A DNA stretch of 64,000 nt from Mogibacterium neglectum. GTDB taxonomy: Bacteria; Bacillota; Clostridia; Peptostreptococcales; Anaerovoracaceae. How positions within the stretch are numbered: the stretch's first letter is position 1; each line of letters opens with the position of its first letter. Location of the stretch: NCBI RefSeq assembly GCF_030644205.1, contig NZ_CP128647.1, forward strand, positions 124,001-188,000, read 5' to 3'. The notes beneath the pieces were generated by a model. It was not told the DNA's origin and ran no database searches. It saw only the letters and a program-made list of their open reading frames with translations. A program made the position numbers and the translations under genes. Positions 44,495-53,246 of this stretch are shown one piece after another.

Positions 44495-44690
44495 TCAAGA
44501 AAAAACTCCAATGTTATCACAATGTTGGTTCGCCAACCACATCAAATAACAAAGGAGGTTGCCATATAGGAAAGTACGTGCGGTTGGAGAATATTTTCAA
44601 CACATCTTAAGATGCAGCAGGTAAAATCCCCTTATAGGGCAAAAACAAACCACCAGCTGAGCTGGTGGTTATGAGTATATTTTTCTAACC
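44495..44690 (+). mobile_element. Internally deleted IS200-like element (left and right ends only)
   Basis: The left part (44495 to about 44560) matches the left end found again at 57624: TCAAGAAAAAAC, a hairpin GTTGG-TTCG-CCAAC (about 44524-44537), then an AAAGGAGGTT ribosome-binding segment. The transposase start is destroyed. About 70 bases later comes a typical IS200-family right-end hairpin, a perfect 10-bp stem (44648-44657 with 44661-44670). The result is a roughly 195-bp non-autonomous element without tnpA. It accounts for most of the 333-base gap between the FMN protein gene and DUF3343; the remaining part (44374-44494) has no gene. Confidence 0.75.
44648..44670 (-). terminator. IS200 right-end hairpin acting as terminator for yedF-DUF3343
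   Basis: A 10-bp perfect stem with a 3-base loop. On the minus strand it is followed by TTGTTTTTG, 37 bases after the DUF3343 stop codon. Its position and T tract fit an intrinsic terminator taken over from the insertion element. Confidence 0.6.
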
Positions 44691-44706
44691 CAAGCTATTG
44701 GCACAA

Positions 44707-44988
44707 CTACAGCTTAACTTGCTCGAATTTGAAGCCGTGTTCTCTGTCCGATTTATCATCGATGATGTGATACACATGGTATTCATCAGGTGACAGGTCA
44801 GTATGACCGAGAAAAATCTCCTTTGAACTATCGAACTTATCAACAGTAACTCTCACAGAAATCCCACAGCTCGTCGAGATATGGCGAGGAACGGGCATGA
44901 TGGTACAACCGAGAGGTTTTAGAAGCTTTTCAGTAGCTATAGCGCCATGAGTAGACTCAAATGTATATAGATAATACTCTTCAGTCAT
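44707..44988 (-). CDS. DUF3343 domain protein
   Basis: This 93-residue protein matches the DUF3343 type: an N-terminal Y-Y-L-Y-T-F-E-S-T-H-G-A-I-A segment, E-K-L-L-K-P-L-G, P-R-x-I-S-T-S-C-G-I-S-V-R-V, and a short tail. The motif S-T-S-C-G is the conserved cysteine region, and the family is thought to act with sulfurtransferase-like YedF. It is encoded 18 bases downstream of yedF on the same strand, so the two form an operon. Confidence 0.88.
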   Translation of the reverse strand: MTEEYYLYTFESTHGAIATEKLLKPLGCTIMPVPRHISTSCGISVRVTVDKFDSSKEIFLGHTDLSPDEYHVYHIIDDKSDREHGFKFEQVKL

Positions 44989-45006
44989 AAAATATTTACT
45001 CCAACA

Positions 45007-45588
45007 TTACAGAGTGATAACCTTGGACACTTCTTGCATAGCTCCGAGTATGTCGAACATATTACTTATAGTTCCAACTTTGCAGTCGTCCTTAATTCCG
45101 TAGAAGTTGAGACAAGTCCCGCATACGAGAACCTTAGTTCCCTTTTCAATTAGGGTATTTAGATTATCGACAATCTGCTCCTCAATTCCAGTGGTTAGCT
45201 TTACACCGTCATTCATAAATAGAACGTAAGAAGGAATATTCTCTCCCTCAGATAGCGTAAATATAGCCATTTTTGCAAGGTTAAGTCCGAGCTCTGGGTT
45301 GCCATTACCTACGGAATCCTTGTTAAAAAATACAGCGTAGCTCTCATCTAAAAAGCTGTTTGCGCTCTCAGGAACTTTCCCGTCTCCATCAGCAAAGCTT
45401 ACGAGGAATTTGTCTCCCTCTGGAGACGAACTTGTAGGCCTGCCATATGCATTACCGAGTCTCTCTAGGTTATCGATCTGTGTCTGTCCGTCAACGATAA
45501 TCTCGAGGCCCTGAGTACCATTATCTAATTCTTTTTTTGCCATAATTACAGGGATTGGGCATGCCTTACCTGCTGCATCTAGTCTCAT
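45007..45588 (-). CDS. yedF: YedF, sulfurtransferase-like selenium metabolism protein
   Basis: This cytosolic protein of 193 residues has two parts. The N-terminal 75 residues are a TusA-like fold with the conserved G-K-A-C-P-I-P-V motif (Cys9). The C-terminal domain is DsrE-like, with V-L-F-M-N-D-G-V-K-L and a C-G-T-C-L-N-F-Y-G segment near residue 155. In clostridia this gene sits in selenium-trafficking loci. No selD or selA is in this window. AGGTGT precedes the start. Confidence 0.92.
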   Translation of the reverse strand: MRLDAAGKACPIPVIMAKKELDNGTQGLEIIVDGQTQIDNLERLGNAYGRPTSSSPEGDKFLVSFADGDGKVPESANSFLDESYAVFFNKDSVGNGNPELGLNLAKMAIFTLSEGENIPSYVLFMNDGVKLTTGIEEQIVDNLNTLIEKGTKVLVCGTCLNFYGIKDDCKVGTISNMFDILGAMQEVSKVITL

Positions 45589-45798
45589 CTTGTGACACCT
45601 CCAGACTAATAATTCAAAATAAAATATACATTATTATCATAACAGTGTAGGAAAGGTACTTCAAATAGAAATCTAAAATATCAGCAATACAACCTATATG
45701 GTGAATTCCCTTGTATTTTCACAAAGAGAGCCACAAAAGACGTGCATTTTATAGTAATATAATTATGTATATATGTGTGCAGATAGAGAGGTAGAATT

Positions 45799-47145
45799 TT
45801 GCTAAGGAAATTTATAAAAAGTCCATATATCAAAGCTTCAATTGCATTGATTATCAGCGGTTCCGTACTTATCATGCTGTCAAATGTGCTTAATAAGACG
45901 AGATTCACCGCCGGCATGGCGACGATTAACAAGACTTTGATGCCGGTGTACATTGGGGTGTTCATAGCATTCCTTTTGTGCCCGATATATAACAAGCTTG
46001 TGAAGACCATTTATACGAAACTTAGAGATAGTAGTAATCTTTCTTCTGAAGATTTCAAGGGACCATTTGGCATCAAGCTGGCAGGTAGACGCAATATGCC
46101 ACAGGAAGATTTGAATACACGCATGAAGAGAAACCTAGCCATAGCCAAAATCGGTGCGAGTGCAATATCGATACTGATAATCATAGCATTCTTTGCGCTT
46201 ATAGGGTACTTCGTAGTGCCACAGATTGTCATTAGCATCGTCAATCTAATGAACACTATGCCGCAGAGACTAGTGTATTTCTCATCATGGTCTGAACACC
46301 ATCTGCAGAATTTCCCTCAGATTGTTAAGTGGATTAATGAGGCGGCAAATGCAGGAACGAGTGAGATTATCGACTGGATAAGAGACAATCTTCTTAAGGA
46401 TAATTTCCAGAATGTTGCAAGTATGGTTTCAGCGCAGATTATTAGTGTTGTTCGTGGCAGTGCCAATCTCTTCGTCGGAATACTCATCTCAATCTATCTT
46501 CTTAACTATAAAGAAATAATATTTGCAAACACTCGCAAAGTTGTAGCTGCGACCTGCTCTGAACAGAAGTCAAAAAGCCTGTATGAGTTTGCAAAGATTA
46601 TAAATGAGACATTTATCGGCTTCATTGTGGGAAGAATTCTCGATGCCATAATAATTGGAATTCTCACTTATATATGTATGCTTGTGTTCAACATGCCACT
46701 TGCACTACTGATTGCAGTAATAGTCGGTGTAACTAACGTGATTCCATTCTTCGGGCCGTTTCTAGGGGCTATTCCATCGATATGCTTGCTTATGCTAGAA
46801 GACCCTGTGAAGGCGGGGTATTTCGTCATTATGATACTAGTGATTCAACAGATTGATGGGAATGTAATCGGACCTAAGATTGTTGGCAGTGCAATAGGAA
46901 TAAGTAGCTTCTGGGTGCTGATAGCAGTCCTTATCGGTGGCGGTTTGTTTGGATTCTTAGGCATGGCGCTAGGGGTTCCAGTATTTGCAGTATTCTACAG
47001 ATATGCTGGCAAGCTAACCAACAACAAGCTGAAAAAACGAGGTAAGAAAACTGATATCAAGTCGTACGCAGATTATGCTAAGTTCGGTATTGAAGAAAGT
47101 GAGTTATTCGGAGAAGAACATGCTACAAACAAAACTAATAAATAA
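45799..47145 (+). CDS. AI-2E family transporter (PerM-like permease)
   Basis: This membrane protein of 448 residues belongs to the AI-2E/UPF0118 family, trimmed to about seven or eight spans with a long soluble loop between spans 2 and 4 (residues about 80-220). The pattern G-V-T-N-V-I-P-F-F-G-P-F-L-G-A-I-P near residue 312 is diagnostic. Family members have been linked to autoinducer-2 export, ion transport or pH adaptation, so the substrate is open. The start is TTG at 45799 with GAGGT upstream; no better ATG lies before the first span. Its 3' end overlaps murB by 26 bases. Confidence 0.9.
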   Translation: MLRKFIKSPYIKASIALIISGSVLIMLSNVLNKTRFTAGMATINKTLMPVYIGVFIAFLLCPIYNKLVKTIYTKLRDSSNLSSEDFKGPFGIKLAGRRNMPQEDLNTRMKRNLAIAKIGASAISILIIIAFFALIGYFVVPQIVISIVNLMNTMPQRLVYFSSWSEHHLQNFPQIVKWINEAANAGTSEIIDWIRDNLLKDNFQNVASMVSAQIISVVRGSANLFVGILISIYLLNYKEIIFANTRKVVAATCSEQKSKSLYEFAKIINETFIGFIVGRILDAIIIGILTYICMLVFNMPLALLIAVIVGVTNVIPFFGPFLGAIPSICLLMLEDPVKAGYFVIMILVIQQIDGNVIGPKIVGSAIGISSFWVLIAVLIGGGLFGFLGMALGVPVFAVFYRYAGKLTNNKLKKRGKKTDIKSYADYAKFGIEESELFGEEHATNKTNK

Positions 47146-48046
47146 AATAAACACGATTGTACCTGAGAATCAGATAAGAGTGGATGAGCCTATGAGCAAG
47201 CATACATCCTTTCATATCGGTGGACCAGCGGATGTAGTTGTTATCGTCTGTAATGAAAAAGAACTGAGCGGATTGCTGAAACTGTTTCATGATGAAGATA
47301 TTAGATATATGTTGGTTGGAAATGGGTCTGATTTACTCTTCGCTGATGAAGGATTCCGTGGAGTGATAGTTAAACTTGGAGGCAATTTTGAACATATCGA
47401 AGTTGTGGACTCTATAGGTGAGACAATCAGAGTTGGAGCAGCTCGTATGTTGTCGAGCACCGCTAACTTTGCTAGAGATAACGGACTAGCAGGGCTCGAA
47501 TTTGCTTCGGGAATCCCGGGAACATTTGGTGGCGCACTCTTCATGAACGCTGGTGCATACGGCGGAGAGATAAAGGATGTAATTGAGAGTGTTACCTTGA
47601 TGAAGTCAGACGGAAGCACTGTGTATGAGCTGTCTGGTGAGGAGATGGAGTTCTCATATAGGAATAGTGTACTGCAACATAATGATGATATTGCAATTTA
47701 TGCAAGGGTCAGATTGCATAAGGATGACAAGGAATCAATTAGTGAGAGAATGAATGATTTCACCGAGAAGCGTAGGACAAAGCAACCAATAAACTTCCCA
47801 AGTGCAGGCAGTACATTCAAGAGACCTGTCGGGGGATACGCTGCAGCTCTAATTGAGGACGCTGGACTAAAAGGCAGGACGGTCGGAGGTGCACAGGTGT
47901 CCGAGAAGCATTCGGGATTCGTTATCAATATCGGAGGTGCGACCTCTAAGGACGTGAGAGGTTTAATCGATATCGTAGCTCAGGAAGTAGAGGAGCATTC
48001 GGGCATCAAACTCGAGCCTGAGGTCAGAATTATCGATGCGGAATAA
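47120..48046 (+). CDS. murB: UDP-N-acetylenolpyruvoylglucosamine reductase
   Basis: This flavoenzyme makes UDP-MurNAc in peptidoglycan precursor synthesis. From the ATG at 47120 it has 308 residues, the shorter type II form. Motifs include G-N-G-S-D-L-L near residue 67, G-I-P-G-T-F-G-G-A near residue 131, S-A-G-S-T-F-K-R-P near residue 229 with the catalytic serine, and E-P-E-V-R-I at the C-terminus with the catalytic glutamate. GGAG lies seven bases before the ATG. It heads a murB-PHP-rapZ-whiA string common in Firmicutes. Confidence 0.96.
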   Translation: MLQTKLINKINTIVPENQIRVDEPMSKHTSFHIGGPADVVVIVCNEKELSGLLKLFHDEDIRYMLVGNGSDLLFADEGFRGVIVKLGGNFEHIEVVDSIGETIRVGAARMLSSTANFARDNGLAGLEFASGIPGTFGGALFMNAGAYGGEIKDVIESVTLMKSDGSTVYELSGEEMEFSYRNSVLQHNDDIAIYARVRLHKDDKESISERMNDFTEKRRTKQPINFPSAGSTFKRPVGGYAAALIEDAGLKGRTVGGAQVSEKHSGFVINIGGATSKDVRGLIDIVAQEVEEHSGIKLEPEVRIIDAE

Positions 48047-48085
48047 AGTTTAAAAGGGGATTTGGGAAAAGGAAGCGATAAGCTG

Positions 48086-48850
48086 ATGGAAAAAAATATT
48101 AAGAAAATATATAAATTGACGGCGGACTACCACACTCACACGAGGTATTCGCACGGTAAGATATATGCACATGGCAAGGGGACTGTTCTTGATAATGTCG
48201 CTGCAGCTTCAGCTAAGGGGCTACGTGAGTTGGCGATTACTGATCATGGACCGGGGCACAAGTTCTATGGACTCAAGATGGATAAACTTTCGGCGATGCG
48301 AGCAGACATTGAAGAGGCGATGAGAAAGTTTCCAAATGTCAAGGTTCTGTTGGGTGTTGAGGCTAATATTATCAACACACCTAATGGACTTGATATCAAA
48401 AATGAGGATATAAAAAAATTTGATATCATCAATGTGGGCTATCACTACGGCTTGCTACACGGGTACATGACTGCAAACTATGTGTGCTGGCATGCAGGAC
48501 TTCCGTCTGGAAGCAGGGAGCGTCTCAGAAATAAAAATACAGATATGGCGATAAGGACACTCTATGAGAATGATATATTTCTCTTGACTCACCCTGGTGA
48601 CAAAGGACCATTCGATATGAAAGAGCTCTGCAAGGCTTGCGAAGAGACGAACACTCTAATGGAAATCAGTACACGACACACTCATCTCACCAAGGAAGAG
48701 ATTGAAATAGCAGCGAATTATGACGTGAAATTTGCCATAAGTAGCGATGCGCATGTGCCTGACAAAGTGGGTAATTATATTGCTGGGGTGGAAAGAGCTC
48801 TGGAAGCAGGGCTTGATCTAGAGAGAATTGTCAATATTGAGAAGAGGTAA
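48086..48850 (+). CDS. PHP domain metal-dependent phosphoesterase
   Basis: This metallo-phosphoesterase of 254 residues is of the PHP family (YcdX/HisK-like). Metal ligands are visible in D-Y-H-T-H-T near residue 14, I-T-D-H-G-P near residue 51, G-V-E-A-N, a mid-protein N-V-G-Y-H-Y, L-T-H-P-G-D near residue 167, and S-S-D-A-H near residue 218. The substrate is unknown; the place between murB and rapZ is typical of clostridia. I prefer the ATG at 48086 to the upstream TTG at 48062. Confidence 0.88.
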   Translation: MEKNIKKIYKLTADYHTHTRYSHGKIYAHGKGTVLDNVAAASAKGLRELAITDHGPGHKFYGLKMDKLSAMRADIEEAMRKFPNVKVLLGVEANIINTPNGLDIKNEDIKKFDIINVGYHYGLLHGYMTANYVCWHAGLPSGSRERLRNKNTDMAIRTLYENDIFLLTHPGDKGPFDMKELCKACEETNTLMEISTRHTHLTKEEIEIAANYDVKFAISSDAHVPDKVGNYIAGVERALEAGLDLERIVNIEKR

Positions 48851-48853
48851 GAG

Positions 48854-49726
48854 ATGAAGATTGTCATAGTCACAGGTATGTCTGGTGCAGGCAAGACGAA
48901 GGCAGCAGATTGGCTGGAGGATCAAGGATACTACTGCATCGATAATATGCCGCCTAAGCTGGTAATGAATTTCGTGGAACTTTCGATGACAAATGGCATG
49001 GACAAGATCGCGTTCGTTGCCGATGTCCGTGGCGGTGAGTTTTTCTCTGACCTAGTCGAAGTTATAGATCAGCTCAAAAGTAGCGAGCAAATCGAGAGCG
49101 AGGTATTTTTCGTAGATGCTTCTACACCGACGCTGGTTAGAAGATTCAACGAAACGAGAAGACACCATCCCCTCGCAAGCGGAAAAGTTACACAAGCTGT
49201 AATTGAAGAGGAGCGCGCAAGATTGGAAAGCGTGCGCAAGAAGGCGGATTACATCATCGATACTAGTACTATGAAAGTTGCGGATTTCAACCTAGCGATG
49301 AGGAGAATATTTCTAGGCAAGGAAGGGAATCAGTTTAACATCAACGTGACTTCATTTGGTTTTAAATACGGAATTCCGAGCGAGTCGGATATCATGGTGG
49401 ATGTTAGATTCATTCCGAATCCATACTATGTAAAGAGCCTTAAGAAACTCACCGGTAACAATAAAAAGATTGTAAACTACGTATTTAAGTCGGACCTTGC
49501 AAATGAGTTCGTAGAGAAGTATCACGCATTGCTCAAGGATTTGATTCCTGGCTACATCCATGAAGGAAAGTATCATCTAAATGTCGCATTTGGATGCACA
49601 GGCGGTCATCACAGGTCAGTGGCAATTGCCAATAAGATGGCGGAACTTTTCCACGAGGACGGATACAGGGTGACGGTGACACACAGAGACCTTGATTTTA
49701 TCGCAAAGGGAATTAGCAAGAAATAG
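48854..49726 (+). CDS. rapZ: RapZ/YvcJ nucleotide-binding protein
   Basis: This is a P-loop protein of 290 residues. Walker A is G-M-S-G-A-G-K-T at residues 8-15, D-T-S-T lies near residue 137, and the conserved C-terminal domain has G-C-T-G-G-H-H-R-S-V near residue 253. In enterobacteria RapZ is an RNase adaptor controlling amino-sugar synthesis; in Firmicutes YvcJ binds nucleotides and affects competence. It starts three bases after the PHP gene. The yvcK gene that usually separates rapZ from whiA is absent here. Confidence 0.95.
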   Translation: MKIVIVTGMSGAGKTKAADWLEDQGYYCIDNMPPKLVMNFVELSMTNGMDKIAFVADVRGGEFFSDLVEVIDQLKSSEQIESEVFFVDASTPTLVRRFNETRRHHPLASGKVTQAVIEEERARLESVRKKADYIIDTSTMKVADFNLAMRRIFLGKEGNQFNINVTSFGFKYGIPSESDIMVDVRFIPNPYYVKSLKKLTGNNKKIVNYVFKSDLANEFVEKYHALLKDLIPGYIHEGKYHLNVAFGCTGGHHRSVAIANKMAELFHEDGYRVTVTHRDLDFIAKGISKK

Positions 49727-49810
49727 CTAGGCTATGCTACAAATAAGCGAAAGCCCTTATGCAGTAATCAAGCAGTACAAATTATAACTTGAAGGGAGTC
49801 ATACAGATAG

Positions 49811-50773
49811 ATGTCTTTCTCATCACAGACTAAGGGCGAACTGGCGCGCATCATGCCGAGCAAGAAGTGCTGCATGCTTGCAGAAATTACGGGATTTCTT
49901 AGGGTTTCAGGCAGCCTCAGACTTGCCGGTGGCGGAAAATTTACAATAGTAACATCGACGGAGAATCCAGCAATTGCAAGGCACTATAAGACCTTGATTA
50001 AGGAATACTTTGGCAGTAATGCTGGCATCGAAGTCGGGAATTCGCAGATGCCGGGTAAATCGCGTGGAAACTACAGATACAGATACTCTCTGGTCATTAG
50101 ACCTGAGGAAAAGAGTTCGCAGATACTCCGTGAGACAGGCATGATGCTCATCCGAGAGGGTGACGAGTTCCTAAGCGACGGCATATATCAGCCGATTGTA
50201 AAGAGTAAGTGCTGTAAGCGCGCGTATCTTAGAGGATTATTTCTCGGCGTCGGCACAATGTCTGACCCCAAGAAGAGCTATCATCTCGAGTTTGTGCTCA
50301 ATAGTGAGCATGTCGCTCAAGATCTCAAGAAGTTGATCGGTAGCTTCGTCAACATGTCAGCCGGCCTGATTGAGCGCGGTGAAGAACACATCGTATACCT
50401 TAAGCGCGCTGAATATATCAGCGATATGCTGGGCATCATGGGTGCAAACGAGGCGATGCTGGAATTTGAAAATATCAGAATAGGCAGGGGGCTCAGGCGC
50501 GAAGTAAACAGGATATCAAACTGCGACAACGCAAATGTAGACCGAACCCTAACCGCTGCTGAACAGCAGATCCGCCATATAGAAATCATCAAGGACAAGC
50601 TTGGCCTAGAGAATCTCGAACCTGTACTTCGCGAAACTGCGCAGCTCAGGCTTGAGCTGCCAGACGCCAGCCTATCTGAGATAGGCGATGCTCTGAGCCC
50701 GCCAATTAAGAAAGCCGGGGTGAGTAAGCGTTTCTCGAAGCTGAAGGAGATAGCGGAAGGGCTTGAGAAGTAA
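49811..50773 (+). CDS. whiA: DNA-binding protein WhiA
   Basis: This encodes 320 residues: an N-terminal degenerate LAGLIDADG-type fold (R-G-L-F-L-G-V-G-T near residue 136) and a C-terminal helix-turn-helix with P-D-A-S-L-S-E-I-G near residue 283. WhiA regulates sporulation-septation in Streptomyces and influences cell division and chromosome segregation in Bacillus. Here it follows rapZ after an 84-base gap with no gene, and ends the cell-envelope gene string. Confidence 0.95.
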   Translation: MSFSSQTKGELARIMPSKKCCMLAEITGFLRVSGSLRLAGGGKFTIVTSTENPAIARHYKTLIKEYFGSNAGIEVGNSQMPGKSRGNYRYRYSLVIRPEEKSSQILRETGMMLIREGDEFLSDGIYQPIVKSKCCKRAYLRGLFLGVGTMSDPKKSYHLEFVLNSEHVAQDLKKLIGSFVNMSAGLIERGEEHIVYLKRAEYISDMLGIMGANEAMLEFENIRIGRGLRREVNRISNCDNANVDRTLTAAEQQIRHIEIIKDKLGLENLEPVLRETAQLRLELPDASLSEIGDALSPPIKKAGVSKRFSKLKEIAEGLEK

Positions 50774-51165
50774 GAGCTTGATGCTGAAAGTGATGGCTTG
50801 GGAGTGGTCAGTGTGAAGGTGTGGTTTCTAACGGATTGAAAATCTTGGATTGAAATCAGGCTATGCTAGATGAGAGTGTGGATTTTAGGCTATTTGGTGT
50901 GAAACTTGGGGAGTTGCAGACCAGAAATTGGTGGAAGACTCTTGCAGATGCAAGACTGGGAAGCAAGCAAAAAGAGGATGGGATTCTAGCAGGCGTTATA
51001 ACTAAAAGCAAGCTTGATTATGATAAAAATTTGGGGATGAATTTTAACGAATGTGAGATTGAAAAGCAAGTAATCTGTACTTAAAAAAGCGAAAATTCTA
51101 CCAATTGCGCCGTTAAAAATCAATAACCAACATAGATAAATTTAGAAAAATATTCCGAGGTGAAA
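50774..51165. other. Gap between whiA and rlmD-like gene
   Basis: One frame at 50863-51084 could encode 73 residues, but there is no ribosome binding site and no recognisable domain, so I do not call it a gene. No clear terminator or promoter is seen; the region is AT-rich towards 51100. Confidence 0.4.
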
Positions 51166-52767
51166 ATGAGCGAAAATATTGATAAGACCGCTGCTCTTGT
51201 AGTAAATGAAGGGCAGATTGTAGAGCTCGAAATTACAGATATGACTGATGATGGCAAGGGCCTGGGCAGGTTGTCTGGCCTTGCTATTTTTGTGGCGGGC
51301 GCCGTTCCTGGGGATAAGGTGAGCGCCCGCATCACGAAGCTCAAGAAGCGCTACGCATTTGCTGAGACAATCATGCTTCTTGAGGCTTCCGCAGCTAGAG
51401 TACAGCCGCCGTGCCCATACTATCAAGAATGCGGCGGCTGTTCGATGCTCGAGCTTAGCTACGAGGAGCAGCTCTGCATCAAACGCAAAAACATAATCAC
51501 TAAGCTCGAGCGCATAGGCGCTCTTCATGAGCCAATTGTTAGGGAAGTCGTGGGCGCCGCAGATAGAATTGGAGCCGACGGAGGGCAGGCTGGGCAGAGT
51601 AAGGAGACTGGGCAGACTGGGCAACCTGCGCAGACCGAGGAGCCTGAGGAGACTGGGCAACCTGAACAGGCTGAGTGTGCTGGCGGTACTGACAGCGCGG
51701 CGTTCGAATCGATATTCAGGTATCGCAATAAGGCGGAATTCGCAGTAGCTATGACGAGCGCTGGCCCGCTCGTCGGCTTCAACAAGCGCGGTAGCAACAA
51801 AATAGTCGACTGCACCGACTGCCTACTCCAGAAACGCGCAACAATGGCAGCAGCCAATGCAGTCCGCGAAATCCTGAAGGACAAGCTACTCACCGTATAC
51901 GACGCGAGACACGGAAAAGGATTTCTAAGGAGATTCACCATCAAGGTCTGCGATGGCACGGGTGAGATGATGCTGATATTCACAGGCACAGCCAAGCACC
52001 TGCCAAACGCCGAGAAGGTCATCTACACCATCAGCGACGCAATCGACGCAGTTTCGACCGATGAGGAGCCGTACTTCCTACAGAGCGTGGTTATCGAGGT
52101 AAACAAGGCAAAAGACATCCGCGAACCCGCAGCCGCTTACGAGGTGGTGGCTGGCTCAAACACAATCACCGACATCACAGATGACGACATGAAATTCGAG
52201 ATTTCCGCACCGGCATTCTACCAGGTCAACACGAAGCAGATGAGCAAGCTCTACGCCAAGGTCAGGGAATACGCCTGTCTCAAGGGCGTCGAAACCGTCT
52301 TCGACCTCTACTGCGGCATCGGAACCATCGGGCTCAGCATGGCGGACGACGCTGGCATGATCATCGGAATCGAGTCTGTAAAAAACGCGGTCATCGACGC
52401 AAACCGCAACGCAGTAATTAACGGCATTGTAAATGCGCACTACTACACAGGCCGCGCCGAACAGGTGATGTCTAGACTCCTCGACAAGGAAGATAAGCTT
52501 TTCGTCGACTACATAGATGAAAATGCCCCAAAGATTGCCATCCTCGACCCTCCGCGCGCAGGCTGTGATGAGGCACTTCTCCGAGCAGTTGCAAGCTGTG
52601 ACGTGGACAAGATAGTGTACGTGTCCTGCGATCCAGGAACACTGGCTCGCGATATCAAGCTACTTGGTGAACTCGGTTACGAGTTCGTGGAGGCAACATC
52701 GGTGGATATGTTTGTGGCGACGATGCATGTTGAATGCATAGCGTTGATACAAAGAGTGAAATCGTGA
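51166..52767 (+). CDS. rlmD: 23S rRNA (uracil-5-)-methyltransferase, RlmD/TrmA family
   Basis: This SAM-dependent enzyme forms 5-methyluridine in 23S rRNA. It has 533 residues, longer than the usual 450. Order: TRAM domain (about residues 12-75), Fe-S cysteines in C-P-Y-Y-Q-E-C-G-G-C near residue 84, a Gln/Thr/Glu/Gly-rich low-complexity insert (about residues 138-180), then the methyltransferase domain with D-L-Y-C-G-I-G-T-I-G, L-D-P-P-R-A-G and the catalytic cysteine in Y-V-S-C-D-P-G-T. The tRNA enzyme TrmA or dual RlmCD activity are alternatives. GAGGTG precedes ATG 51166. It is the last core gene before the AT-rich island. Confidence 0.9.
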   Translation: MSENIDKTAALVVNEGQIVELEITDMTDDGKGLGRLSGLAIFVAGAVPGDKVSARITKLKKRYAFAETIMLLEASAARVQPPCPYYQECGGCSMLELSYEEQLCIKRKNIITKLERIGALHEPIVREVVGAADRIGADGGQAGQSKETGQTGQPAQTEEPEETGQPEQAECAGGTDSAAFESIFRYRNKAEFAVAMTSAGPLVGFNKRGSNKIVDCTDCLLQKRATMAAANAVREILKDKLLTVYDARHGKGFLRRFTIKVCDGTGEMMLIFTGTAKHLPNAEKVIYTISDAIDAVSTDEEPYFLQSVVIEVNKAKDIREPAAAYEVVAGSNTITDITDDDMKFEISAPAFYQVNTKQMSKLYAKVREYACLKGVETVFDLYCGIGTIGLSMADDAGMIIGIESVKNAVIDANRNAVINGIVNAHYYTGRAEQVMSRLLDKEDKLFVDYIDENAPKIAILDPPRAGCDEALLRAVASCDVDKIVYVSCDPGTLARDIKLLGELGYEFVEATSVDMFVATMHVECIALIQRVKS

Positions 52768-52924
52768 AAATCCTGCATTTTAAGCAGTTCTACAGGAATT
52801 ATGTCTTTAATGAAGATGGCGACGGAGGACGAAAAAAGTCTTAAAAAATTATATTGATGTTTATGTCTGTATTGATATGGTGTGTGGAGATACAAGGAAT
52901 GATTTAGGAAGTGAGGAATAAGAA

Positions 52925-53220
52925 ATGATAAGATGGATCATAAAAATAATTTTGTTTCCAATCAGTTTGCTACTAAGTATCCTCACTGCTTTACTTACAT
53001 TCTTGCTTAGTATAGGAACAGCCATACTGTATTTACTGATGATGTTTTATATATTTGGAGCCATAGCATCTTTTTACAAAAAGAAGTTACTATTGGTATA
53101 GAAGCATTGATTATTGGTTTCTTAGTTAGTCCATACGGAATACCGATGGGTAGAGTAGCTGTTATAGCGTTCTTACAAGGTATAGATGAGAGAATAAAAT
53201 CAGTTCAAATTAAAAACTGA
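52925..53220 (+). pseudogene. CD1845-like conjugative-element membrane protein, frameshifted
   Basis: The first frame (52925-53101) encodes 58 residues with two hydrophobic spans starting M-I-R-W-I-I-K. A second frame continues directly with K-E-V-T-I-G-I-E-A-L-I-I-G-F and S-P-Y-G-I-P-M to a stop at 53218-53220. Together they make one protein of about 98 residues resembling the CD1845 family found in clostridial conjugative transposons. The break is at a run of five A (about 53078-53082); one more A would restore the frame. GAGGAA supports the start. It is the first mobile-element trace at the island border. Family naming is from memory of its pattern. Confidence 0.7.
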
Positions 53221-53246
53221 TAAAGTTGAATACATGGAGAATAAAG

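Noticed and set aside
50863-51084. 73-codon frame between whiA and the methyltransferase gene
   Set aside because: No ribosome binding site, no recognisable domain, odd composition; recorded only as a region note.
51142-51660. Minus-strand Leu/Pro/Ser-rich frames over the methyltransferase
   Set aside because: They mirror the low-complexity Gln/Thr/Glu insert on the + strand and have no gene features.
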